Under the pieces are notes generated by a model. That model did not search any database, was not told where the DNA came from, and worked only from the letters and a program-made list of their open reading frames with translations. This document shows positions 55,635-62,906 of a DNA stretch of 64,000 nucleotides, in pieces. The stretch lies in assembly GCA_963801985.1 (NCBI GenBank), contig CAWDGV010000012.1:124001-188000 (forward strand), written 5' to 3'. Position numbers and translations under genes: made by a program. Position 1 is the first letter of the stretch. Each line of letters begins with the position of its first letter. The stretch is from JABDQZ01 sp963801985. Its GTDB lineage: Bacteria > Pseudomonadota > Gammaproteobacteria > Chromatiales > Chromatiaceae.

Positions 55635-55949
55635 ATGGTAATAAATAACGTAAAAATAAGAGCTAAAGAAAAATCTGGCGAAGTGACAGTAAAAATCTTA
55701 ATGACCCACCCAATGGAAACCGGTTTGCGTAAAGATAAAAAAACAGGCGAGATGTTTCCAGCCCATTTTATCGACACTGTAATTTGTGAATCTGCGGGCA
55801 AACCTCTGTTGAATTCTAATTGGAATGGGACAGTTTCAAAAAACCCGTATTTATCATTTAAATTCTCAGGCAGTAAAGGAGATGAGTTCAAGATGGCCTG
55901 GAAAGATAATCAAGGACAATCCGGCGTGGCTACAGCAACAATAAAATAA
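55635..55949 (+). CDS. soxZ: sulfur carrier partner SoxZ
   Basis: Protein of 104 residues. Typical: VKIRAKEKSGEVTVKILMTHPMETGLRKDKKTGE, then PAHFIDTVIC and SKNPYLSFKFSG, MAWKDNQG. No signal of its own: it is exported with SoxY as a heterodimer. 45 bp after soxY. Confidence 0.95.
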   Translation: MVINNVKIRAKEKSGEVTVKILMTHPMETGLRKDKKTGEMFPAHFIDTVICESAGKPLLNSNWNGTVSKNPYLSFKFSGSKGDEFKMAWKDNQGQSGVATATIK

Positions 55950-56308
55950 CTCGCAATTATTTATTCCAGATCTCGGCTTTTAATTCTTTGCTGTAATTTA
56001 AACGTGGTCTACGGGCCATTTTGCAACACTCCTTTTTTTCTTCTAAAGATAGTGTGTTGCATTGATTAGTTGAGATCACCCCGAGTAGCAGCCCTCGATA
56101 AGTCTTTACCCAATGCCAGCTTTCTCATAAGCCGTCGTTCAAGCGCATCTCCCTGAAAGACGAGGTCAGGTTGTAACCTACGTATCTGAGTGATTTTGGT
56201 TAAAAAAGATCAAAATCCTTTCAAATTTTATTAGTCAAATGATAGGCTTTTGGATCGCCAAGCAATAAGGTGAATGAACATAACCAAAAAAACCAAAGGA
56301 ATGAAAAT

Positions 56309-56695
56309 ATGAAAAAAGCTTTATCAATTGCAGTCGCCTCTTTTATCTTCGGTTCATCAGTCGTTACTGCTGGAGAACGCCTCAGTAATGATGAATTAAA
56401 GTCTTTCTATACAGATAAGACCGTTACAACTGTACATTTTAAACTTGGTCCTGGTAAAACGTATTATGGAGCCGATGGTTCAATTCATAGTAAATCTGAT
56501 AGTGGGGATGAGAGAATCGGAAAATGGTGGATTGATGAGGGTTCAAATAAGCGTTGCGTGAGATGGGATAATAAAAATAAGGATTTTTGTCACTATACTG
56601 AGAAGAATAGTGATGGAACTCATACTCTAATTCACGGTAAAAATGGAAAAAAAATTGTTGAGCTGAAGTCTGCACAAGATGGTAATAGCTTATGA
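56309..56695 (+). CDS. exported DUF995-like protein, second member
   Basis: Protein of 128 residues; ATG 56309 with AAGGA nine bases upstream. Signal peptide MKKALSIAVASFIFGSSVVT, then AGERLSNDELKSFYTDKTV. Core RIGKWWIDEGSNKRCVRWDNKNKDFCHYTE shows the GxW...C..W...C pattern of the family seen at 36705 and 61811. Function unknown; placed just after soxYZ. A good terminator follows. Confidence 0.7.
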   Translation: MKKALSIAVASFIFGSSVVTAGERLSNDELKSFYTDKTVTTVHFKLGPGKTYYGADGSIHSKSDSGDERIGKWWIDEGSNKRCVRWDNKNKDFCHYTEKNSDGTHTLIHGKNGKKIVELKSAQDGNSL

Positions 56696-56726
56696 TTTAG
56701 CTCAATAACTTTAATATGATCAAACG

Positions 56727-56752
56727 CCACCTCATTTGAGGTGGGTTTTTCG
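56727..56752 (+). terminator. terminator of the DUF995-like gene
   Basis: CCACCTCA (56727-56734) pairs with TGAGGTGG (56737-56744), then GTTTTTCGTTTT. Confidence 0.8.
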
Positions 56753-56755
56753 TTT

Positions 56756-57287
56756 TAGATGTCAGCAAAAGTTGAATTGATGCCTTTCTTCTAAATTAGC
56801 CGACTCCTTCTTATACCGCAGGCCGTGTAAAAAAAAGAAAATATTTTGAAGCAAAGGGATAGGAATACACCAAGAGTTAAATTATTTATCCATGTGCAAA
56901 CCTTAGTTCCACTTTGACTGGGTTTGAAGCGATAAAGCGCTTGCATTCCCCACCAGTATTTTCTTAGATGAGCTTTTACACAGGCTGACCGATGCTGAGT
57001 CATTGAAGCCTTCATGATCCAATGACTGCGTTCCAGTTTTTCCCCTCTCCACCCACCCCAGAAATCTGCAGCCCCGAGGTTGTAACTCTCGAAGATTTTC
57101 CTGAATAGGGCAGGGCTGAGTGATGCCCATGGGCCAAACGTCCCAGATAGCGAGATTCTCGAGCTGGTGGTGGGCGACTGGTGATTGCTGGCGAGTGAAC
57201 CTGTGGTTGTAAAAGTCTCAGTCTGAGCAGGTTTTGAGATTCTAGGCCTAGGAGTAACGGACTATTGCCATAGGAGCAACAGACTCC
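56756..57287. other. region of different composition, no confident gene
   Basis: About 530 bp. Minus-strand frames of 75-102 residues exist, but no ribosome sites or recognised motifs. It is more G/C-rich than its surroundings and borders tRNA-derived copy C, so it may be imported DNA. Confidence 0.3.
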
Positions 57288-57516
57288 AATACTTTTATCC
57301 AGGCAATAAAAAAGCCCCACATTGCTGTGAGGTCTTCTTAAATATGGCTCCCCGACCCGGGCTCGAACCAGGAAAAAAAGATTAACAGTAAAAAGCGCAA
57401 ATCAGGTTTGGCCTGCCAATTAGATGAATTGTAACGTTTTGACTCAGAGGTGTCTCAGCTGTCATTTTGAGTCGAACTTTTCGCCGAAATACCTCTTCGT
57501 ACTTTGCCGAAACTCT
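57288..57516 (-). repeat. tRNA-Asn 3'-half repeat, copy C
   Basis: Minus strand: TTACTGTTAATC (anticodon GTT), then CCTGGTTCGAGCCCGGG, a fully paired T-arm, TCGGGGAGCCA acceptor/CCA end, and a terminator with T6. Length 229 bp, almost equal to copy A (231 bp). Shared on both sides with copy A, including AACGTTACAATTC, AATGACAGCTG.GACACC and TTTCGGC-type segments upstream. The 5' half of a tRNA is absent. Confidence 0.7.
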
Positions 57517-57743
57517 CGTATGACCAAATCATTATAATTCAATAGAAAATTTGGAGTAGGGGATTGCTGAAATCGAACTCGGTAAAAATAATCCATTTCC
57601 CTCTTCATAAAATATCGTTAGCGGCAATCGAATATTTATATAAGAAAAAACTAATAAATATTGAAGGATTTTAATGTCTCAATCATAACCGGCTCATATA
57701 CTTCAAATAGGGAATAGGAATTTAACTATTCGAGGAGGTCGTC

Positions 57744-58238
57744 ATGTTTAAAAGGATTCTCACATTATTGTTAGTGGCTGCGGTCTTCGGTCTTGCGAGT
57801 CCAGCATGGTCGTATGATGTAGCATTGGCAGGAGGTTATGCTGATTTGTTTGCACCCGCGAAGGGAGCTGCTGTTGGTAAAGAGCTGCACTTAATGAAGC
57901 CGGACAAATTCGTTGAAGCTGTTAAGGCTAAAACACCTATGGTAGTAGTGGACGTTCGAACTCCGGCAGAAACAAATATCATGGGTGTAACTTTACCTGG
58001 GGCTCTGGCAATCCCCATTCATGAGCTTTTTACTAAAGCTAATCTGGATTTAATTCCAACTGACAAAAAAGTGGTTATTTTATGCAAATCAGGCACAAGA
58101 GCCACAGCAGCTGGAACTGCACTTCGCCATATTGGATTTCAAAATGTTTATATCCTCAAAGGTGGATTAAAAGGCCTGATTGGATACCTGGGTCCTAAAG
58201 AAGCTAACTCACCAATGAAAAAGGTAGAGAAAAAATAG
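57744..58238 (+). CDS. periplasmic rhodanese
   Basis: Protein of 164 residues with a signal peptide (MFKRILTLLLVAAVFGLASP). Rhodanese domain with MVVVDVRTPAETNIMGV, VVILCKSGTRATAAGTAL (active Cys in CKSGTRA) and VYILKGGLKGLIGY. It moves sulfane sulfur in the periplasm and fits with SoxYZ. GAGGAGG ribosome site. Followed by a terminator. Confidence 0.88.
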   Translation: MFKRILTLLLVAAVFGLASPAWSYDVALAGGYADLFAPAKGAAVGKELHLMKPDKFVEAVKAKTPMVVVDVRTPAETNIMGVTLPGALAIPIHELFTKANLDLIPTDKKVVILCKSGTRATAAGTALRHIGFQNVYILKGGLKGLIGYLGPKEANSPMKKVEKK

Positions 58239-58248
58239 TTCGTAGCTT

Positions 58249-58288
58249 ATCCCCGGATTAATTCTAGAGAATCAATCCGGGGATTTTA
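58249..58288 (+). terminator. rhodanese gene terminator
   Basis: ATCCCCGGATT (58249-58259) pairs with AATCCGGGGAT (58274-58284), then TTTA. Confidence 0.75.
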
Positions 58289-58373
58289 GCAAGCTCCGCT
58301 AGGCTGTTAGTTTTTTTGTAAAGCCTGACGCACGTCAACGGTGAGTTACAGATAGACGCAATAAAAACTAGCT

Positions 58374-58625
58374 TTAGTCTGGACGAAATGACATACCATG
58401 ATCAAAGTTAATGGATCCATCTTCTTCAATGATGGCGGTAAAACTGTTTGTATTATCGTGTAATACTGGCATTACCGGCTGAAACAGCGGCCTCCTGACA
58501 AACCATAAATACCAGCCAATACTTTCAAGTTTAAGGAGGGTGGTCATTTGAAGTTTATTGAGAACATTCTCTAGTTGGTTTGGAATAGGTTCCTGTATTG
58601 TTCTTCTATCAATTCGATCTGACAT
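58374..58625 (-). CDS. hypothetical protein
   Basis: Protein of 83 residues starting MSDRIDRRTIQEPIPNQLEN. Contains KLESIGWYLWFVRRPLFQPV, an aromatic segment, and an acidic end. No signal or helix bundle. Weak Shine-Dalgarno. Unrecognised. Confidence 0.5.
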   Translation of the reverse strand: MSDRIDRRTIQEPIPNQLENVLNKLQMTTLLKLESIGWYLWFVRRPLFQPVMPVLHDNTNSFTAIIEEDGSINFDHGMSFRPD

Positions 58626-58786
58626 TTTTTTAGCTTCACTTTATTAGTATTATTTTGGAAAAAATAATGCAAATAAGATGCCAATGAATATCGATAACAG
58701 CTTGTTTTAAGAATGTTGATAGCTGTCAATGTTATTTCTCGAGAACACTTCATAATTTTATATAGAACATGATGTAGGAATGGTAA

Positions 58787-58981
58787 GTGAATCAGCAAAA
58801 AGGACAAAATTACTGGCAAGCTGCTGTGTACACTCGACCGGAAAAAGCCTTTTCATCGCCTACCGGGAAACAGGTCTATACCGAACTATTTCCAACCAAA
58901 GATGAGGCGGAGCGTGCTGTTTATAAGCTATGTCAGAAAATAAAGGGAAGAGGGTTTGTGTGCCTGAAGATTGAAACCTAA
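58787..58981 (+). CDS. small basic hypothetical protein
   Basis: Protein of 64 residues, GTG start with AGGAATGG seven bases upstream. MNQQKGQNYWQAAVYTRPEK, TELFPTKDEAERAVYKLCQK and GFVCLKIET look like a small alpha/beta domain. No family recognised. Confidence 0.5.
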   Translation: MNQQKGQNYWQAAVYTRPEKAFSSPTGKQVYTELFPTKDEAERAVYKLCQKIKGRGFVCLKIET

Positions 58982-59064
58982 GTTCTACTTACGACATAAA
59001 CCGGCTATTTGGAGCTATTTTGCCAATGTCTGCTTTTGAATTTGAAAAATCGCTTTAAAAAATT

Positions 59065-59268
59065 ATGATGCTGACGGCTTTAGTCGAAAAGCTGAAGTCA
59101 CTCATTATTTCCTTACACGAACTCAGTGTGTCCGCCAGTATTGGAATATCTCTATTTCCAAGAGATGGGACATCGCTAAAGGAACTTATACAAAAGGCGG
59201 ATATTTCAATGTATCAAGCCAAAAAATCGGGGCGTAACCAATACCGTCTTTTTGATGAAAAAAATTAA
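59065..59268 (+). pseudogene. GGDEF C-terminal remnant
   Basis: Frame ALVEKLKSLIISLHELSVSA, SIGISLFPRDGTSLKELIQK, ADISMYQAKKSGRNQYRLF is the last ~65 residues of a GGDEF domain. The GGDEF motif and everything before it are missing; the frame is closed by a stop just upstream. Not catalytic. Confidence 0.8.
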
Positions 59269-59304
59269 TAATTCAAGATTTTTATGCCTCGTTAGTCGAT
59301 AAAT

Positions 59305-59339
59305 ATGTAGTTTGAATTTCTGCTTTTATAAAACTACAT
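59305..59339 (-). terminator. hairpin after tiny membrane gene
   Basis: ATGTAGTTT (59305-59313) pairs with AAACTACAT (59331-59339), ~65 bp past the stop of the minus-strand gene at 59403. Confidence 0.45.
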
Positions 59340-59402
59340 ACGCAGTTCACAAACTCAGCATCAGCTTAAAAGTGAACCTAAATACTACCACTCTTCTGTC
59401 GT

Positions 59403-59528
59403 TTAATAGCAATTGCCATTAAACTTATTTTGATCATATTTTTCGTGGTATTCACAATTCACACTGCTGATGAGATAGACCGCAGCAAGAACAGTGAAAA
59501 AACCTAACAAGATGAATAATAATTCCAT
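59403..59528 (-). CDS. tiny membrane peptide (41 residues)
   Basis: Starts MELLFILLGFFTVLAAVYLI, then a polar tail SSVNCEYHEKYDQNKFNGNC and Tyr. AAGGAAGG lies eight bases before ATG at 59528. One transmembrane helix, tail with two Cys. Second of two such frames on this strand (61 bp after 59590-59685). Too short for standard gene calls. Confidence 0.6.
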   Translation of the reverse strand: MELLFILLGFFTVLAAVYLISSVNCEYHEKYDQNKFNGNCY

Positions 59529-59589
59529 TTGACTAGCCTTCCTTAAAGCTGGTTTTTATCGAGCTATTCCTCATCCATAACTTCGTAAA

Positions 59590-59685
59590 TTACCAGCAAT
59601 AACACTTTTTACAAAAGTAGCATCTTATAGCTATAGCAATGAGGAGGGTTATTAATGCCATCCCAAGCCAAAACAAAACTCCCAT
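59590..59685 (-). CDS. tiny membrane peptide with Cys-rich tail (31 residues)
   Basis: MGVLFWLGMALITLLIAIAI, then RCYFCKKCYCW. One helix followed directly by CxxCxxCxC. GGAGTGACTC lies just before ATG (59685). Resembles 60935-61042 in design. The cysteines could bind a metal or cluster. Unrecognised family. Confidence 0.55.
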   Translation of the reverse strand: MGVLFWLGMALITLLIAIAIRCYFCKKCYCW

Positions 59686-59871
59686 GAGTCACTCCAGGCT
59701 TTACGTCCTTTCTAAATATAAAGATAGACCAATGAATAAGTAAATACTAATAGATTAGTTGACACTGGTTCATCCAGAGAAGTTGACTCCAATGTAATCA
59801 GTGGTTACCTTTTCAGGGGATTGATGTAAAAGCAGGCATTGAACTTTTTTCATGATTCATACGACCCGATT

Positions 59872-59900
59872 AGCCCCACCAAATGAGTGGGGCTTTTTTT
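59872..59900 (+). terminator. rho-independent terminator
   Basis: AGCCCCAC (59872-59879) pairs with GTGGGGCT (59887-59894), followed by T7. It lies just past the stop of the minus-strand gene at 59911 but its T run is on the plus strand. Confidence 0.7.
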
Positions 59901-59910
59901 GTGGTTTCGA

Positions 59911-60174
59911 TTAATGTCCTTTTCCAGAACCACCACCTTTTTGACCGCCAGCAGCACCTTTACTACCCATAGGGCCGGCAGCTTCACTGCCTTGTGCACT
60001 TTTTTTCTGCTGGTTCTGATCACGATTTTGCTGTTGCTCCTGTTCCATCTGTTCCTGCTTCACCTGATTTTGTTCCATCTGGGCTTCAGATTTGGCATGG
60101 TCAGCTGCTAATGCAGGACTTGAGATAACAAGTGCCGCAACTACACCATATAGCAATGTCATTAATTGTTTCAT
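59911..60174 (-). CDS. secreted Gln/Gly-rich low-complexity protein
   Basis: Protein of 87 residues from ATG 60174 (GGAG eight bases upstream). Signal MKQLMTLLYGVVAALVISSP, cleavage near ALA|AD. Mature part: a Gln/Glu/Met-rich stretch (about EAQMEQNQ...EQQQN), then a Gly/Ser/Lys-rich tail (GGQKGGGSGKGH). Probably disordered. 11 bp after the next gene, so they are co-transcribed. Confidence 0.65.
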   Translation of the reverse strand: MKQLMTLLYGVVAALVISSPALAADHAKSEAQMEQNQVKQEQMEQEQQQNRDQNQQKKSAQGSEAAGPMGSKGAAGGQKGGGSGKGH

Positions 60175-60185
60175 GAGGTTCTCCT

Positions 60186-60446
60186 TCATTCAGTTTCTTC
60201 AGCGTCTGGGGTATCTTCATCAGAGCAAACAATGATTTTGGTTGATTCACAAAAGAAAACCGTCACACCTGCTTGAGGAGGGGCTGGTACTTCTTCACAA
60301 GTTTCACTGTCAACACCAGGTGGAAGAGTTTCCACGCAGTTATCGCCAAAGATAGGGTTTTGGGTTTGATTTTTGCCTCCCGCTGCGAATGAGAGGGATG
60401 CCAGGAGGCTGATCAGCAAGGTTGTTAGTAATAGTCCGTATCTCAT
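60186..60446 (-). CDS. secreted acidic Cys-containing protein
   Basis: Protein of 86 residues from ATG 60446 (GAAAGGAA upstream). Signal MRYGLLLTTLLISLLASLSF. Mature part AAGGKNQTQNPIFGDNCVE, TCEEV.., VFFCESTKIIVCSDE has four Cys, suggesting two disulfides, and an acidic end. Unrecognised. First gene of the secreted pair. Confidence 0.6.
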   Translation of the reverse strand: MRYGLLLTTLLISLLASLSFAAGGKNQTQNPIFGDNCVETLPPGVDSETCEEVPAPPQAGVTVFFCESTKIIVCSDEDTPDAEETE

Positions 60447-60811
60447 TTCCTTTCTCCATTCATACAACATCTATATTTAAAAAAATGGCTCAAGAAGGTC
60501 AGATTTACATTGTCGGATATCAATACCCGAAAAAAATTAAGCAGAAAGGAATCTATAAATGCGGACTGGTTCACATTTCAATGATGAATATTCTATAAAC
60601 AAACTTAGACTGACACCCATCAATGCAGTGCTTATTGGTAATTGATAAATTAATAAAGTCCTAGAGAAGTTAGGATTTTTTCATGTTTCCTCCTTATAGC
60701 CCCATCTCCCCTGGTGGGGCTTTTTTTCTCTCTTATGAAAGTAAAAAGTTGTATAGATCTAATTATATTTACTATATAATTATTTTATAATATAATTTAT
60801 TTCGTTTTCAA
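60447..60811. other. intergenic region before the riboswitch
   Basis: Contains a weak 28-codon frame (60559-60645, AAGGA upstream) and the terminator at 60698. AT-rich 60735-60810 is the likely promoter region for the riboswitch transcript. Confidence 0.35.
60698..60727 (+). terminator. rho-independent terminator
   Basis: AGCCCCA (60698-60704) pairs with TGGGGCT (60715-60721), then T7. Confidence 0.75.
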
Positions 60812-60903
60812 TCTAAGGGCAAACCTAGGCGAAAGTCAGGTACGCAAAGCCACCAGTCTAAGAGTTCATAGGAGCTTATGGCAGTGGGGCTACTGATCCA
60901 TGT
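60812..60903 (+). promoter_or_regulatory. c-di-GMP-I riboswitch (GEMM)
   Basis: Near-consensus GEMM-I aptamer. The 5' GGGCAAACC (60817-60825) leads into a stem capped by CGAAAG (GAAA tetraloop) and closed by AGGT. Then the invariant ACGCAAAGCCAC (60842-60853), CAGTCTAA, and a second hairpin ending GGCAGTGGGGCTACTGATCC. GGGCAAA is complementary to TTTGCCC at 60904-60910 just 3' of the aptamer, so ligand binding could compete with a switch helix. It leads directly into the tiny gene at 60935. Confidence 0.93.
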
Positions 60904-60934
60904 TTTGCCCTAAGAGAAGATTTAGAGGGTAAAG

Positions 60935-61042
60935 ATGGAATATTTAATTGGATTTAATCTCATTGCGGCAACCATAGCCGTAGTTTATGCAATTCACTAT
61001 TTCCATTGTAATCACTGTCATTGTTGTGATGATGATTCATAG
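60935..61042 (+). CDS. tiny membrane peptide with Cys/His tail, riboswitch-controlled
   Basis: Thirty-five residues: MEYLIGFNLIAATIAVVYAI, then HYFHCNHCHCCDDDS. GAGGG six bases before ATG. One helix, then a tail with four Cys and four His plus an acidic end, likely a metal site. It starts 25 nt after the riboswitch's switch helix region. No family recognised. Confidence 0.65.
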   Translation: MEYLIGFNLIAATIAVVYAIHYFHCNHCHCCDDDS

Positions 61043-61053
61043 GGGATGCTGAT

Positions 61054-61137
61054 ATGACGGTAGTTTTGCTTCTAATGAGTTTCTTTGCTTTATTGGCTAT
61101 TGCCTTTATTGCTTGCAATACATTTTGCGATTCTTAA
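61054..61137 (+). CDS. tiny membrane peptide (27 residues), riboswitch-controlled
   Basis: MTVVLLLMSFFALLAIAFIA, then CNTFCDS. Starts 11 bp after the previous stop, so same transcript; GGGATG upstream is a poor Shine-Dalgarno. A single helix with CxxxC at its end, similar in size to components of small membrane complexes. Confidence 0.5.
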   Translation: MTVVLLLMSFFALLAIAFIACNTFCDS

Positions 61138-61303
61138 TGTAGCCAAGTGATTGAGAGAGCTTAGCTGGCATCCTTCCTTTTCCCTGTAAGCTACTTATCA
61201 GAGTGGATATTAAGTCCGTTATATAGATTGGTATACTGTTGCTAATCGCTGATATATGGACACTTTTCAGAGCGGTTAATTGTGTTTTCTTCTTGAGAAT
61301 GTA

Positions 61304-61723
61304 ATGGGATTTATTAATGCTATGGCGCTTAAATGGAATAAAAGTTTATCTTCAGGTATAGAGGAAATTGACCTTCAGCATCAACGTATTCTGGATTTAT
61401 TAGACCAGTTAGTGATTGCGAATCAGTCACCAAATGACACAGAAAGGCTTGTTCATGCTCTTGATGAATTTACCAAAGCCTTAAAGGAACATTTTGATTT
61501 TGAAGAAGCCTTATTGGCCAAATCAGGTTATCGAGATTTAAAACGGCATAAAGCCGGGCATGAAGAAATATTAGAAACATTACAGGGTATTACTACATCG
61601 GTTATGCTTGACGAATCTGATATTTCCAATGAAATGATTAACAGGGTTGTAAAGTGGTTTGAAGACCACTTGACGTCTGAAGATCCAAGGTACTTCAAGG
61701 TGGTTAAGCGGTCTCAGAGTTAG
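61304..61723 (+). CDS. bacteriohemerythrin, second copy
   Basis: Protein of 139 residues from ATG 61304 (GAGAATGTA upstream); ATG 61322 aligns better with the paralogue at 9949. Ligands, numbered from 61322: H20, H57, E61, H76, H80, H116, D121. Same spacing as the first copy and high identity (KALKEHFDFEEALL, KRHKAGHEEILE, VVKWFEDHLTSED). O2-binding diiron protein. Confidence 0.9.
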   Translation: MGFINAMALKWNKSLSSGIEEIDLQHQRILDLLDQLVIANQSPNDTERLVHALDEFTKALKEHFDFEEALLAKSGYRDLKRHKAGHEEILETLQGITTSVMLDESDISNEMINRVVKWFEDHLTSEDPRYFKVVKRSQS

Positions 61724-61810
61724 AAAGCCAATTACTGTAAAGTAAGCATTTATTTTTAGATCGAAAGTCGGCAGTGATTGGCACCTAACGAGATGACGGC
61801 TAACTGCTTT

Positions 61811-62172
61811 TTAGGTGCCAGAAATAATATCCTCGCAGATGTACTTTTGTTTTTTGCGAATAAGTTCATAGATTCCATCTGTAGCACTTTTCAGTCGACC
61901 ACATTTCTTTGCATTTTCAACATCCAACATCCCACATCATGCAGAGCGCACATTTTTTATTGACGAACCATTTGCCTTTTTCGGTAAAATCTCCTTCACT
62001 GCCTTTTGCACGAGAAGTTGTTTTTTCTGCTCGACCGTCAGTAAAGAATTGAAGTTTGAGACGCACTCTGCCAGTCAGTATTGATTGTTTCTGCTTCATA
62101 TAAAAGCCTTGCAACGTGTTACCCGAAAGTAGTTCGGTATCCTCCTTGCTGAAATTAGCTACTGAATCTGGC
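61811..62172 (-). pseudogene. frameshifted copy of the DUF995-like gene at 36705
   Basis: Reads LLSGNTLQGFYMKQKQSILTGRVRLKLQFF, then GKWFVNKKCALCMMWDVG before an early stop. The remaining ~40 codons (NAKKCGRLKSATDG..YELIRKKQ) continue in another frame to 61811. The cause is visible: CAACATC is tandemly duplicated at 61918-61924 and 61925-61931, adding seven bases. The signal peptide is also missing (only DSVANFSKEDTELL remains). Inverted relative to the intact gene. Confidence 0.85.
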
Positions 62173-62339
62173 GAGCTTTAATTGGAAAATTTTGATGGAA
62201 ACATTAGAGCAGTATACCTGGTCTTTTGTGAGTTCCGCTCATTGCCTATATTTGGATATAACAGTAAGATTGCTTAAAACCTGAAGTGGTTTTTTCTGTT
62301 CACTATATGAACAACCAGCGAGAAATAGGAATATCAAAT

Positions 62340-62555
62340 ATGGCTATAGATCAACTCGAGGCATTTTTAAAGAAAATGCAGTCTGAACCTGCACTTAAAA
62401 ATGAAGTTCTTCAAGCATCAACTGCAGATGATGTTGCGCGAATAGCACTAAAGCTTGGTTTTGAATTTTCAGGTGATGAATTATTGAGAATGTCAGGTAA
62501 GAAAGTTGGCAAGGTTACTGTTATAAAAAACGATCTCCCTGGTGAGTACAATTAA
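62340..62555 (+). CDS. Nif11-like peptide
   Basis: Protein of 71 residues from ATG 62340 (AGGA eight bases upstream). MAIDQLEAFLKKMQSEPALK, VLQASTADDVARIALKLGFE, FSGDELLRM match the Nif11 leader/domain pattern (short helices with the 'A..GF.F...EL' motif). The remaining SGKKVGKVTVIKNDLPGEYN has no GG cleavage motif and no Cys/Ser/Thr-rich core. No LanM, YcaO, radical SAM or ABC peptidase is nearby. Precursor role is doubtful. Confidence 0.72.
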   Translation: MAIDQLEAFLKKMQSEPALKNEVLQASTADDVARIALKLGFEFSGDELLRMSGKKVGKVTVIKNDLPGEYN

Positions 62556-62864
62556 CAGCTTTATTGAATATCGAATTTGTACAGACCTATAGTTGATCTA
62601 ACATTTTTACTTTCCAGTTTTGACTGGATCATACCAAGAGGTCATTCAGAAACTCAGCGCCAATCGACTTTTATAACCAGCTCGTTTCCAAACCACTTCG
62701 AGCTGATTTGTCGCAAAGACCTGAAGCCGATAATCACCATTTTTCCACATCATAAAAAATCCACCTCCACCCGGTTGAATTTCATCCGCTTTACCTGGTT
62801 TATCTGATGACCAACGTTGAGCCTGGGTAGGAATGGAGATGGCTGAATAACGTTCCTCGAAAGA

Positions 62865-62889
62865 CAAGGGCTACTTTATGTAGCCCTTG
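62865..62889 (-). terminator. terminator of the cytochrome c peroxidase gene
   Basis: CAAGGGCTAC (62865-62874) pairs exactly with GTAGCCCTTG (62880-62889), 18 bp past the gene's stop. The U tract is short. Confidence 0.6.
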
Positions 62890-62906
62890 CAATGTTTACA
62901 TTTGAA

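Noticed and set aside
57012..57320. 102-residue minus-strand frame
   Set aside because: Overlaps the tRNA-derived repeat C; no ribosome site or domain.
62646..62867. 73-residue minus-strand frame after the peroxidase gene
   Set aside because: Starts inside the terminator stem at 62865-62889; no recognised features.
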